The notes under the pieces are model-generated. The model was not told the DNA's origin and did not search any database. It was given only the letters and a program-made list of their open reading frames with translations. Positions 31,476 to 39,363 of a stretch of DNA of 64,000 nt are shown in pieces. This stretch comes from Ruminococcus sp. NK3A76 (GTDB lineage: Bacteria; Bacillota; Clostridia; Oscillospirales; Ruminococcaceae): contig NZ_JMMA01000002.1 in assembly GCF_000686125.1 (NCBI RefSeq), positions 434,001 through 498,000 of the forward strand, in the 5' to 3' direction. Numbering within the stretch: the stretch's first letter is position 1; every line of letters starts with the position of its first letter. Both the position numbers and the translations under genes were made by a program.

Positions 31476-31496
31476 ATCTTTTCTCCTCCGTCAAAA

Positions 31497-31802
31497 CTAC
31501 TGGTCAAGTATCTTATCTACCATTTCCTTGTGGTGCTGCCATTCTGATTTATATTCATCAAGCGCCGTTATGCCTTTTGCAGTCACCCTGTAATACCTTC
31601 TGTTTCTTCCCATATACTCCCGGTCATACGTTTCGAGCAGCATATTCTTCTGCAATCGCCGCAGCACAGGGTATAGTGTCGATTCACTGACATCTGCCAC
31701 TTCACGAAGGTTTCTTGTTATCTCATAGCCGTAGGTATCCTCCTTCTCGACTATCGCAAGCACCATCGAGTCAAGCAGCGCTGCACTTATCGGAAAGCCC
31801 AT
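31497..31802 (-). CDS. PadR family transcriptional regulator
   Basis: A 101-aa winged-helix repressor of the PadR-s1 type. The sequence shows the family core: LLDSMVLAIVEKEDTYGYEITRNL, STLYPVLRRLQKNMLLETY (recognition helix and wing), RRYYRVTAKGITALDEYKSEW. First gene of a minus-strand run with DUF1700, DUF4097, flavodoxin and PspC. A consensus promoter lies ~250 bp upstream, with a 23-bp palindrome over its -10 and spacer that is a good candidate for PadR autorepression. A full E1 element now lies between this promoter and the gene, so the mRNA leader includes the element. Confidence 0.92.
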   Translation of the reverse strand: MGFPISAALLDSMVLAIVEKEDTYGYEITRNLREVADVSESTLYPVLRRLQKNMLLETYDREYMGRNRRYYRVTAKGITALDEYKSEWQHHKEMVDKILDQ

Positions 31803-31836
31803 GTATCGTACCTCCTTTTTGAACAGTTAATAGTAA

Positions 31837-32010
31837 AGGCAACACCGCACGACCACCGGCTCTGGCCTTTGTGTGCCATCTGCTTGCCGAATTTCCGTCA
31901 TAATACCCAATTTCACCTTGTTTTACGCCAGTAAAACTGCGGCAAAAATGGGCATTCTGACGAAAATTCGGACGGCGCATCTGACACACAATGGTCGTGC
32001 GGTGTTGCCT
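31837..32010. repeat. E1 element, copy C (174 bp)
   Basis: Same length and ends as copies A and B, but a diverged interior (for example CGACCACCGGCTCTGGCC in place of CAAAGACCGCCTGAAGGC). It is flanked on both sides by AACAGTTAATAGTAA, which is either a duplicated target or two heptamer units of a pre-existing array. It lies in the transcribed leader of padR. Confidence 0.9.
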
Positions 32011-32050
32011 TAACAGTTAATAGTAATTGTTCACTTCCTGTGTCCTTGAT

Positions 32051-32073
32051 AATATTATACAACGTATAATATT
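32051..32073. promoter_or_regulatory. putative PadR operator
   Basis: Perfect palindrome AATATTATAC-AAC-GTATAATATT overlapping the -10 box and spacer of the padR promoter. Such placement would let a bound PadR dimer block RNA polymerase. Confidence 0.6.
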
Positions 32074-32082
32074 GTTTGTCAA
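32054..32082 (-). promoter_or_regulatory. consensus sigma-A promoter of the padR operon
   Basis: Minus strand: TTGACA (32082-32077), 17-bp spacer, TATAAT (32059-32054). Both boxes match consensus exactly. Confidence 0.88.
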
Positions 32083-32218
32083 TACAATATCTTGAATTTT
32101 ATAATATTTGTCGGATAATAATAATGCATGCCAAACAAAACCTTTCCGCTTTATGCAATTTTGCACAAAAGGTAACTGATTTTACTTATTACAGTGCCAT
32201 AAAATGTACTATTAGTGG

Positions 32219-32247
32219 TTGACAAGGGGGCTTTGGTGTGGTATAAT
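32219..32247 (+). promoter_or_regulatory. consensus sigma-A promoter of the dockerin gene
   Basis: TTGACA (32219-32224), 17-bp spacer, TATAAT (32242-32247). The spacer GGGGGCTTTGGTGTGG resembles that of the promoter at 39242. Confidence 0.88.
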
Positions 32248-32250
32248 TAC

Positions 32251-32288
32251 AAAAGGGTTACTATTTGGCATACGTTTGTAACCTTTTT
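32251..32288 (+). terminator. leader terminator/attenuator before the dockerin gene
   Basis: 11-bp stem AAAAGGGTTAC/GTAACCTTTTT (one G-U pair) whose 3' arm runs into TTTTT. It starts 3 nt after the -10 box and lies 100 nt before the start codon, so it would stop transcription early unless bypassed. Confidence 0.55.
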
Positions 32289-32388
32289 GCTTTCACATAG
32301 TTTTCACATTTGATTTAAGTTAATTTAAGTTACCAAAGCTATAATAATATCATCGGCAATAACATTTATGATATTGGAGTTGATATTT

Positions 32389-34269
32389 ATGAAAGCAAGC
32401 ATTATTAAAAGGGCAGTTTCAGGTTTTACAGCGGCAGCTATGCTGACAGGTGCGAGCATTTGGAGTGCCATAGCTTACGAGAGCGAGGACATCACAAACA
32501 GCTTCACCTTCACAGAGACAGGCATCGTTACAATGACAGACGAGGGCGGATATAAGATCGATGGCACAGAGCTTACGATCAACGCTTCCGGTACATATGT
32601 CATAAGCGGCGAGTGCGCCGAGGGCAATATCAAGGTCAAAAAGGGCACGACTGATGTAGTGCTCATTCTCGACAGCCTGACGCTTACTTCGTCTACAACT
32701 GCGCCCCTCTCGGTCAACAAGACGGCTGAGGCTACTATTATATTAAAGGGCGACAGCGTGCTGACCGACAAGGAAGACCCTGCAAACGAGACATCAACAG
32801 ACGAGGCAGTCGCAGATGCTTTTGAGGGTGCAGCGATAAAGGTCAAGGCAGGCGCATCTCTTACAATAACAGGCGACGGCACGCTGACAGCCGACGGCAG
32901 CAGCTGCAAAAACGCCATCAAGGGCGGTGCGGCATCTACTATTAATATAGGGCAGAGTGCTGACGACAGCTTCACACTTAACGCAAAGGCCGCAAATTCA
33001 GGCATTGCCGCAGACGGCGAGCTGAATATCCTTGGCGGCATTATAAACGTCACATCTGACAACGACGGCATAAAGAGCTCGCCTGACGACGACGACACAG
33101 AGAGCAAGGGCGTTCTCACGATAAGCGGCGGCACAATAAACGTGACCGCAGGCGATGACGGCATCAAGGGTCAGAACGGCGCCGACATTACAGGCGGCAA
33201 GATAACCGTTTCGGCAGCTGATGACGGAATCAAGAGCGACTATACACTCAACATCGGCACAAAGGGCAGCGACTACGGCCCTGACATCACGATAACTACA
33301 GCTTACGAGAGCTTTGAGGGTGCAGTGGTGAACCTCTACAGCGGCGTGGGCGTTATTAATTCAACTGATGACGGCATAAATGCTGCCAACAGTGACCTTA
33401 CAAACTATGATTTTTCGATAAACATATATGGCGGCGAGTGGCTTGTAAACGCAGGCGGCGACGGGCTTGATTCTAACGGCAACTTAAATTTCTCCGGCGG
33501 CTTCACGCAGGTGTTCGGCTCGACCCAGAACGACAATGCAGCCCTTGACTACGGCGACAGCGGCAACGGCTTTTATGTGACCGGCGGCACAGTCATCGGC
33601 ATCGGCACAGCAAATATGGCGACAGTTCCCACCTCCGGCAATTACATCGCATTTGGCTCAGGCGGAATGGGCGGCGGTATGCCAGGCCAGCAGGGTGGTA
33701 TGCCGGGACAGCAAGGCGGCGGTATGCAGGGTGGTATGCCCGGACAGCAGCAGAGCCAGCAGGATAGCGGTGTCAGCATATCAAAGGGCGACACAGTCGA
33801 GATAAAATCATCAGACGGAGAGACGCTTTATTCCTTCACAGCCGAAAAGTCAGCGAGCCATATAGTTTACGCATCAGATACGTTACAAACAGGCGACAGC
33901 TACAGCCTGTATATAAATGGTACAGAGGTAAGCACAGCGACAGTAACAGCCGGAAACGGCAGCACCTCATCTCAGTTCGGCCCCGGAGGACAGGGCGGTC
34001 AGGGGACAGACACCCCTCCCGAAAAGCCGGCTGACGGCGAGGAGCCGCCCGCACCGCCGACAGGTATGACACCCGGCGATGTGAACGGTGACGGCAGCGT
34101 CGACCTTAAAGACGGTATGCTCATGCAGCAGTATCTTGCCGGCTGGGAAGTGGAGATAGTCATGCCAAACTGCGATGTCAACGGCGACGGTGAGGTAAAC
34201 CTTAAGGACGGTCTGCTCCTTAAGCAGTATCTCGCAGGCTGGAATGTGACTCTCGGCAAAACACAGTAA
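32389..34269 (+). CDS. secreted Cthe_2159-type carbohydrate-binding beta-helix protein with type I dockerin
   Basis: A 626-aa exported protein. Signal peptide at residues 1-29 (KRAVSGFTAAAMLTGASIWSAIA). Residues ~40-430 are a beta-solenoid of the Cthe_2159/DUF4353 family, with Asp/Gly repeats such as ITSDNDGIKSS-like turns (VTSDNDGIKS, VTAGDDGIKG, VSAADDGIKS, INSTDDGINA, VNAGGDGLDS). The C. thermocellum relative binds pectate-like polysaccharide and Ca2+. A Gly/Met/Gln-rich linker (GGMPGQQGG repeats) and a Pro-rich linker follow. The C-terminus is a dockerin: GDVNGDGSVDLKDGMLMQQYL and CDVNGDGEVNLKDGLLLKQYL, two EF-hand-like Ca sites. The dockerin tethers it to a cohesin. Start ATG 32389 (TTGGAG upstream), not the earlier ATG 32368. 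Confidence 0.88.
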   Translation: MKASIIKRAVSGFTAAAMLTGASIWSAIAYESEDITNSFTFTETGIVTMTDEGGYKIDGTELTINASGTYVISGECAEGNIKVKKGTTDVVLILDSLTLTSSTTAPLSVNKTAEATIILKGDSVLTDKEDPANETSTDEAVADAFEGAAIKVKAGASLTITGDGTLTADGSSCKNAIKGGAASTINIGQSADDSFTLNAKAANSGIAADGELNILGGIINVTSDNDGIKSSPDDDDTESKGVLTISGGTINVTAGDDGIKGQNGADITGGKITVSAADDGIKSDYTLNIGTKGSDYGPDITITTAYESFEGAVVNLYSGVGVINSTDDGINAANSDLTNYDFSINIYGGEWLVNAGGDGLDSNGNLNFSGGFTQVFGSTQNDNAALDYGDSGNGFYVTGGTVIGIGTANMATVPTSGNYIAFGSGGMGGGMPGQQGGMPGQQGGGMQGGMPGQQQSQQDSGVSISKGDTVEIKSSDGETLYSFTAEKSASHIVYASDTLQTGDSYSLYINGTEVSTATVTAGNGSTSSQFGPGGQGGQGTDTPPEKPADGEEPPAPPTGMTPGDVNGDGSVDLKDGMLMQQYLAGWEVEIVMPNCDVNGDGEVNLKDGLLLKQYLAGWNVTLGKTQ

Positions 34270-34333
34270 AGCGATCAAATGTCTGCGCACACCTCTGACC
34301 CATACACTATAATGGGAAGGAAGTTTTCAAGTC

Positions 34334-35689
34334 ATGGAAATGAAAAAGCGAGTGATATCACTTGCGGCGTGCGCAGTTATGCTTATGTCGGCAGCTGCAC
34401 CGTCAGCACAGGAGACAGGGCTGTTTGACAGCACGATACAGGTAAGCGCAAGGTCAGCCCCCGAGAACGAGGGCAAGACCCCCTCAAAGGTAGTAATAAA
34501 GGGCTACAGCGCAAACAGCACATCTGTCACCCTCAAATGGGATGAGGCAGAGAATGCACACGGCTACAGGATCTACAGCCTTGTAAACGGAAAGTATAAA
34601 GCCGTGTATACTATCAGCACCTTTGCATCGAGCGGCAAGCTCACAGGGCTTAAGGCAAACACTGAGTATACACTCAAGGTGAGGGCATTTAACTACGACA
34701 AGGACGGCAACAAGATCTGGGGCAAGTCGAGCAAGGCCTACAAGGTGACGACTGCGCCTGTAAGCTCTAAGGACTACAAGGTCAAGAGCGTAAGTGTCAT
34801 AAACCCCAACTCTGATGCAACATCAATAAAGGTAAAGTGGGGCAAGACCGAGTGCGACGGCTATCTTATCTACCTCTACGACTACTGGAACAAGAAGTGG
34901 AAGAAGGTCGCAAATGTGACTGACCCGACAAAGGGCAGCATAAAGCTCGGTATGTACAGCAAGTCAAAGTATCAGACCAAGGCGCTTTACATGGTGAGCA
35001 CAGGCGGCACTAACGGCTATCGGTTCTGCGTAAGGCCTTACAACAAGGACTCAGCAGGCAACGGTGTCGCATACGCCAAGAGCCAGAAGGCAAAGGAAGC
35101 CCACTATGACCTGACAGAGCTTGAAAATGCATTCAGCATGGAATACGCTTTGCTTTGCAAGATGCTGCCCAAGGCAAAGGCTGCTGATGCACCCAACTAC
35201 TATTATACATACATAACCTCTGCCAATAAGAAGACAGGCGCTATATCATCGACCAAGACAAAGTCATACGTCAGCGAGGCGAGCAGAAAGGCTTATGAGA
35301 CTTTTGCCAAGGAGCATTTCGGTGCAGACTGGACAGATGCTCAGAAGCTGCTCTACACAATAAACTGGATAAACAAGAACAACAAGTATGACTACAAGTA
35401 CGTTGCCAACGCAGGCGGCTACTTTGCAAATGTTACTGTACAGAAATTAGGACAGTGCAACAGCTACAACGGTGCGATCGCCGAGATGCTCACGATACTC
35501 GGCTACAAGGGGCACTATATGCAGTGCATGACCCCGAGCGTGCGCTCCTGCCAGCATTTCAGGACAGAGATAAAGATAGGCAAGAAGACCTACAGCTTCG
35601 AGTCGGGCGAGACCGGCTGGATGTGGGTGTTCGAGCAGTACGACGAGGTGCCGCTCTCAAAGAAGGCAACAAAGAAAACAACTAAATAA
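34334..35689 (+). CDS. secreted Fn3-repeat protein with transglutaminase-like C-terminal domain
   Basis: A 451-aa exported protein with a signal peptide (residues ~5-25), two fibronectin type III domains (about 47-142: TSVTLKWDEAENAHGYRIYS, LKANTEYTLKVRAFN; about 150-250: TSIKVKWGKTECDGYLIYLY, YRFCVRPYN) and a C-terminal papain-like/transglutaminase-core domain. The latter has GQCNSYNGAIAEMLTILGY, with the candidate nucleophile Cys, then CQHFRTEIKIGKKTYSFE with the His; the third residue is not clear (Glu rather than Asp). It could be a surface peptidase or a cross-linking enzyme. It follows the dockerin gene by 64 nt; a TATAAT at 34308 without a good -35 leaves open whether it has its own promoter. 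No dockerin or anchor is present. Confidence 0.78.
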   Translation: MEMKKRVISLAACAVMLMSAAAPSAQETGLFDSTIQVSARSAPENEGKTPSKVVIKGYSANSTSVTLKWDEAENAHGYRIYSLVNGKYKAVYTISTFASSGKLTGLKANTEYTLKVRAFNYDKDGNKIWGKSSKAYKVTTAPVSSKDYKVKSVSVINPNSDATSIKVKWGKTECDGYLIYLYDYWNKKWKKVANVTDPTKGSIKLGMYSKSKYQTKALYMVSTGGTNGYRFCVRPYNKDSAGNGVAYAKSQKAKEAHYDLTELENAFSMEYALLCKMLPKAKAADAPNYYYTYITSANKKTGAISSTKTKSYVSEASRKAYETFAKEHFGADWTDAQKLLYTINWINKNNKYDYKYVANAGGYFANVTVQKLGQCNSYNGAIAEMLTILGYKGHYMQCMTPSVRSCQHFRTEIKIGKKTYSFESGETGWMWVFEQYDEVPLSKKATKKTTK

Positions 35690-35699
35690 TGATGATAAT

Positions 35700-35734
35700 G
35701 ACCCGGGGGCGCTGCTGTTTCCGGGTCGTTTTTT
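35700..35734 (+). terminator. terminator after the Fn3/transglutaminase-like gene
   Basis: GACCCGG/CCGGGTC 7-bp stem followed by GTTTTTT. Confidence 0.88.
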
Positions 35735-35846
35735 GCATATAATTGTCATATCGTGGAAGATAAGAGGGTATGCGACTATTGTTTACAATATATTCAAACT
35801 TTTTTGCAAAAAAGTTCAATGTATAATGTTATCATAGGTTATGAAA

Positions 35847-35887
35847 TTTTTAGACAAGTGTAAAAAAGAAATACATCTGTCTAAAAA
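35847..35887. promoter_or_regulatory. inverted repeat upstream of the acyl-CoA synthetase gene
   Basis: TTTTTAGACA (35847-35856) and TGTCTAAAAA (35878-35887), perfect 10-bp arms; the inner parts GTGTA/TACAT extend it with mismatches. It lies just downstream of a TATAAT (35822-35827) and ~100 nt before the gene, so it is a candidate operator or leader hairpin. The remaining 35735-35984 sequence is AT-rich and holds nothing else I can assign. Confidence 0.45.
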
Positions 35888-35984
35888 TATGACAGTAGTA
35901 TAACTAACAGAGAACGAACACCCCTGATACGGGGAATAAGGGGCTTTGCAGGCTCTTCGCTTAAGACAGGAGATACATACAGAT

Positions 35985-37658
35985 ATGCGATTAGTTGATT
36001 TTTATAAACAGTTCGTTGAGGAAGGCTTTGACGAGAACGGCGTTATCAATAAGTTCGAGCTGCGGCTGCCTGATAACTTCAACTTCGGGTATGACGTTAT
36101 AGACAAGCTGGCAGAGCTGTTCCCGGACAAGGTGGCGCTCTACTGGGTGAGCGAGAACGGCAAGGAGCGCAAGTTCACATACGCTGACATCTCACGCTAT
36201 TCAAACAAGACAGCCAATATGCTCATAGCTCACGGCGTTAAGAAGGGCGATGCCGTTATGGCAGTGTTAAAGCGCCACTATGAGTTCTGGTTCTTGGCAT
36301 ATGCTCTTGACAAGATAGGTGCGCTGCTTATCCCTGCAACGAGCCAGCTTATGAAGAATGACTACGTTTACCGCTTCAAGGCAGCAGACGTAAAGTATAT
36401 ATTTGCAACTCACGAGGACAACGTAACGCTGCACATTGACCGTGCGCTTGAAGAATATGACGGCATGAAGGAATGCTTTGTCACAAAGTGCGAGCGTGAC
36501 GGCTGGACTGATTTTGATGCTGAGATAGAGAAATACCCCGACACATTAGAGCGCATAGAGACAACCGTCGATGAACCGATGCTTGCATACTTCTCATCAG
36601 GCACCACAGGATATCCGAAAATGGTGCTGCACGACCATGCGCTTGCAGCAGGGCATATAATCACAGCAAAGCACTGGCACCACCTTGATGATACTTCCGT
36701 TCACCTGACAGTTTCCGAGTCGGGCTGGGCTAAGTGTGCGTGGGGCAAGATGTACGGCCAGCTCGCAGTCGGTGCGACTGTGTTCGTGTATGACTTTGAC
36801 CGCTTTGACCCTGACAAGATGCTCTCGGTGCTTGAAAAATACAACATCACATCATTCTGCGCACCGCCTACCATGTACCGCTTCTTTATCAAGGCAGGCT
36901 TGGAGAAATACGACCTCTCATCGCTCAAATATTCAACTATCGCAGGTGAAGCGTTAAACCCCGAGGTGTTCAACCGCTGGAAGGAATACACAGGCTTAGA
37001 GCTCATGGAGGGCTTCGGGCAGACTGAGATGTGCGTAGCTATTGCGAACTTCTACGGCATGAAGCCCAAGGCAGGCTCAATGGGCAAGCCCTCGCCGATG
37101 TACGACCTTGACCTTGTTGACAAGCAGGGCAACACAGTTAAGACAGGCGAGACAGGCGAGATAGTCATTCACGCCGAGAGGGGCAAGAAGCAGGGGCTTT
37201 TCAAGGAATACTACCGCAACCCCGAGCTTACCGAAAAGGCATGGCACGACGGTGTTTACCACACAGGCGACACCGCTTACCGTGACGAGGACGGGTATTT
37301 TTGGTATGTCGGCAGAACAGACGACCTGATAAAGGCTTCCGGCTACCGCATAGGGCCTTTTGAGATAGAGAGCATACTCATGGAGCACCCTTCGGTGCTT
37401 GAATGTGCCGTGACTGCGGCTGACGATGCTATAAGAGGCAAGGTGGTAAAGGCAACTATCGTGCTCACCAAGGAATACAAGGACAAGGGCGATGAAAAGC
37501 TTGTCAAGGAGCTGCAAAACTACGTCAAGACCTCCACAGCGCCCTACAAATATCCCCGCATAGTGGAGTTTGTGGAAGAGCTGCCCAAGACGATAAGCGG
37601 CAAGATAAGGCGTGTAGAGATAAGAGAAAACGATGCTAAAAAGGCCGCAAACGCCTGA
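35985..37658 (+). CDS. AMP-forming acyl-CoA synthetase
   Basis: A 557-aa member of the ANL (AMP-binding) superfamily that activates a carboxylic acid with ATP and joins it to CoA. Motifs: ACS signature YFSSGTTGYPKMVLHD (P-loop), WAKCAWGKMYGQL, AGEALNPEVF, GFGQTE (adenine site), YHTGDTAYRDEDGYFWYVGR (ribose-binding Asp), DDLIKASGYRIGPFEIE hinge, and TISGKIRRVE with the catalytic Lys. The set resembles medium-chain/acetyl-CoA-type synthetases; Ruminococcus often carries this form. The start MRLVDFYK at 35985 has CAGGAGA upstream. The gene is monocistronic, with an inverted repeat upstream (35847-35887) and a strong hairpin behind. Confidence 0.88.
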   Translation: MRLVDFYKQFVEEGFDENGVINKFELRLPDNFNFGYDVIDKLAELFPDKVALYWVSENGKERKFTYADISRYSNKTANMLIAHGVKKGDAVMAVLKRHYEFWFLAYALDKIGALLIPATSQLMKNDYVYRFKAADVKYIFATHEDNVTLHIDRALEEYDGMKECFVTKCERDGWTDFDAEIEKYPDTLERIETTVDEPMLAYFSSGTTGYPKMVLHDHALAAGHIITAKHWHHLDDTSVHLTVSESGWAKCAWGKMYGQLAVGATVFVYDFDRFDPDKMLSVLEKYNITSFCAPPTMYRFFIKAGLEKYDLSSLKYSTIAGEALNPEVFNRWKEYTGLELMEGFGQTEMCVAIANFYGMKPKAGSMGKPSPMYDLDLVDKQGNTVKTGETGEIVIHAERGKKQGLFKEYYRNPELTEKAWHDGVYHTGDTAYRDEDGYFWYVGRTDDLIKASGYRIGPFEIESILMEHPSVLECAVTAADDAIRGKVVKATIVLTKEYKDKGDEKLVKELQNYVKTSTAPYKYPRIVEFVEELPKTISGKIRRVEIRENDAKKAANA

Positions 37659-37685
37659 TGCGTATCGGTGATAATGAAAAGCTCA

Positions 37686-37711
37686 CCCCCGGGAATGTGC
37701 GTTCCCGGGGG
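37686..37711. terminator. hairpin between convergent genes
   Basis: 10-bp stem CCCCCGGGAA/TTCCCGGGGG between the acyl-CoA synthetase and the convergent membrane protein gene. Only a weak T-stretch follows on the plus strand. Confidence 0.75.
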
Positions 37712-37724
37712 ATATTTATAGCTC

Positions 37725-38594
37725 TTATTTTTTGCTTACCCTGTAGTTTTTGTCTTCATCAAGGTATATCTCGATCACTGTTTCATTGCCGTTTGCATCA
37801 GTAATGGTCACAGTGTTTGTGTCATACTTGTAAAACTCCATCATAAGCTGGTAGTCGCCCTGATAGTCTTCCTCTATCCACGCCTTGCTGACAGCTTCGT
37901 CACTTACCTCGACCTCGCAGCCCTCATCAAGCTGGATATTGCCGATGTCATCAAGGAGGACGTTGCCTGCCATGATGTAAGAGGTGCTGAGTGCAAAGGT
38001 GTATACAAGTATCACGGCAAGAGCTGCTGCACTTATGATGCAGGAGAGTATCTTTGCCTTTTTGTTTTTAAGGATAATGAAGATAAACACGGGTATGATG
38101 CCTATGCAGTAGACCGTCGAGAGCAGGTGGTGCGGAAATTCGCTAAGCGCTGACTTAAGATAGCCCACCCCTTGAAGGCATAACAGCACAAGTGCGACTG
38201 AGAGGATAATGCCCGAGAGGATATTATCCTTTTTTATATACCACGCAATGAATGCGCCGGGGAAGGTGAGCAGGGTGATCATAAACCAGTAGCGGTAATA
38301 CCCGAACAGCCCCCAGCCCATATCCGAAAACGGCACCTGTATGAGATAAACGAGCGGCTGCGAGATAAGAAAGAACACAAATGTCTTCAGCGCTGCTTCA
38401 AGCGGCTTTTCACAGTTTGTGATAACGACAAGTGCGAGCAGTATCCAACCTTCTTCTGTCACGGCTATGTCGTGGAATGAGCACCAGTCAGGCACAAGTA
38501 TTGCCATCAGCGCTGTATACACGCCGGCTGCTATGGCGTAGATGATGACCTTTTTCCATGTCATGTTTATTTCACCAAAGAGTTTTTTTATCAT
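37725..38594 (-). CDS. uncharacterised polytopic membrane protein
   Basis: An unrecognised 289-aa protein with about seven hydrophobic segments in residues ~10-205, including VIIYAIAAGVYTALMAILV and ILSGIILSVALVLLCLQGVGYL. A C-terminal extracytoplasmic or cytoplasmic domain of ~75 residues follows, rich in Asp/Glu (LDEGCEVEVSDEAVSKAW ... TITDANGNETVIEIYLDED). The start MIKKLF at 38594 has GGAGGT exactly 9 nt upstream; the longer frame to 38675 has no such site. No enzymatic motif was seen. The neighbouring sequence to 38970 is AT-rich without a clear promoter. Confidence 0.7.
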   Translation of the reverse strand: MIKKLFGEINMTWKKVIIYAIAAGVYTALMAILVPDWCSFHDIAVTEEGWILLALVVITNCEKPLEAALKTFVFFLISQPLVYLIQVPFSDMGWGLFGYYRYWFMITLLTFPGAFIAWYIKKDNILSGIILSVALVLLCLQGVGYLKSALSEFPHHLLSTVYCIGIIPVFIFIILKNKKAKILSCIISAAALAVILVYTFALSTSYIMAGNVLLDDIGNIQLDEGCEVEVSDEAVSKAWIEEDYQGDYQLMMEFYKYDTNTVTITDANGNETVIEIYLDEDKNYRVSKK

Positions 38595-38876
38595 TTTTTG
38601 ATTACCTCCAGCTTTTTTCGATTTCATGAATAATACCCCTGATACCAATATAAATGGTGCAATAGCGGCAGCCAATATTTGTTATTATTTCTTTTTAGAT
38701 TTTGTGCATATCGCTAAAGTGCTAAAAACTTATATATAATATATAGTATATAAAGCGGCGCTATTATTATATCCCCCTAAAATGCCGTATCTACAGGCTT
38801 TTTTGCAAGCTGTGAAAAAAATATCAAAAAAATCCGAATTCTTTGCACCCAAATAATGGGCGGCAGGGTATTACTT

Positions 38877-38942
38877 ATGAAAGCGCTTGAAAAACAATAC
38901 ACAAATCCCCCAAGCCCGAGCTTCAGAAAAACGCTGTTTTAG
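38877..38942 (+). pseudogene. 21-residue gene remnant ended by an E1 fragment
   Basis: A short frame MKALEKQYTNPPSPSFRKTL, then Phe and TAG. The TAG consists of a T plus the AG of an AGGCAAC sequence, the start of E1. The segment LEKQYTNPPSPSFR is reminiscent of the N-terminus of rhamnosidase-like glycoside hydrolases (NPP ... R ... PFW), so this may be the stump of such a gene. The match is short and the call is tentative. The region 38595-38876 is AT-rich and contains no supported gene. Confidence 0.28.
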
Positions 38943-38954
38943 GCAACGGCAACT
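38941..38954. repeat. E1 end fragment
   Basis: AGGCAACGGCAACT: the outer seven bases of an E1 end next to the remnant gene, 30 bp before the full copy D. It is short and could be chance, but it is adjacent to a full copy. Confidence 0.35.
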
Positions 38955-38970
38955 GAACCTGAAATCTTAT

Positions 38971-39143
38971 GGCAACACCGCACAAAGACCGCCTGACGGC
39001 TTTGTACGCATCTTACTTGCAGCTTTTCCGTCATATCGCCCAAATCCACCTTGAAATACGGTAGTATTCCTGCGGCGGATCTGGGTGATCTGACGAAAAA
39101 TCTGACTGCGTGATCTGCGCACAATCTTCGTGCGGTATTGCCT
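38971..39143. repeat. E1 element, copy D (173-174 bp)
   Basis: GGCAACACCGCAC ... GTGCGGTATTGCCT with the same interior plan as copies A and B but about 20 substitutions. It contains the same self-complementary centre. It lies upstream of ECF operon 2. Confidence 0.88.
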
Positions 39144-39187
39144 TAATTAAACATACTGAGACTTTCCACTACGTCTGACTTACCAAG

Positions 39188-39215
39188 GAGTGCCCGAGTA
39201 CGGGCGCTCTTTTTT
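39188..39215 (+). terminator. orphan terminator
   Basis: GAGTGCCCG-AGTA-CGGGCGCTC hairpin followed by six T, with no gene directly upstream. It may be the leftover terminator of a deleted gene or stop read-through from E1. The 38595-39363 gap otherwise holds copy D and two promoters. Confidence 0.75.
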
Positions 39216-39241
39216 ATGCTTAATTTAAGAGCATGATATGT

Positions 39242-39271
39242 TTGACAGAGGGCTTTGTGATGTGATATAAT
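39242..39271 (+). promoter_or_regulatory. sigma-A promoter of ECF operon 2
   Basis: TTGACA (39242-39247), 18-bp spacer, TATAAT (39266-39271) with TGA before it. The spacer GAGGGCTTTGTGATGTGA resembles that of the dockerin promoter at 32219. Confidence 0.8.
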
Positions 39272-39298
39272 TATCAGGAAAAATTTTTTTCATCTCAG

Positions 39299-39326
39299 TG
39301 TCAGTTTTTCATAATGGCAGACGACT
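39299..39326 (+). promoter_or_regulatory. ECF-type promoter of sigma factor operon 2
   Basis: TGTCAG (39299-39304) then TTTTTCA, 17-bp spacing, CGACT (39322-39326); matches the element at 14196-14223. A GAACGTTC palindrome and AAAGTGAGGT follow, as in operon 1. Confidence 0.65.
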
Positions 39327-39363
39327 AAGTAAGTGAACGTTCAAAAAAAGTGAGGTTAAGGCT

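Noticed and set aside
35801-35827. Promoter TTGCAA...TATAAT before the acyl-CoA synthetase gene
   Set aside because: Spacer is only 12 bp; the -10 may be real, but no acceptable -35 was found.
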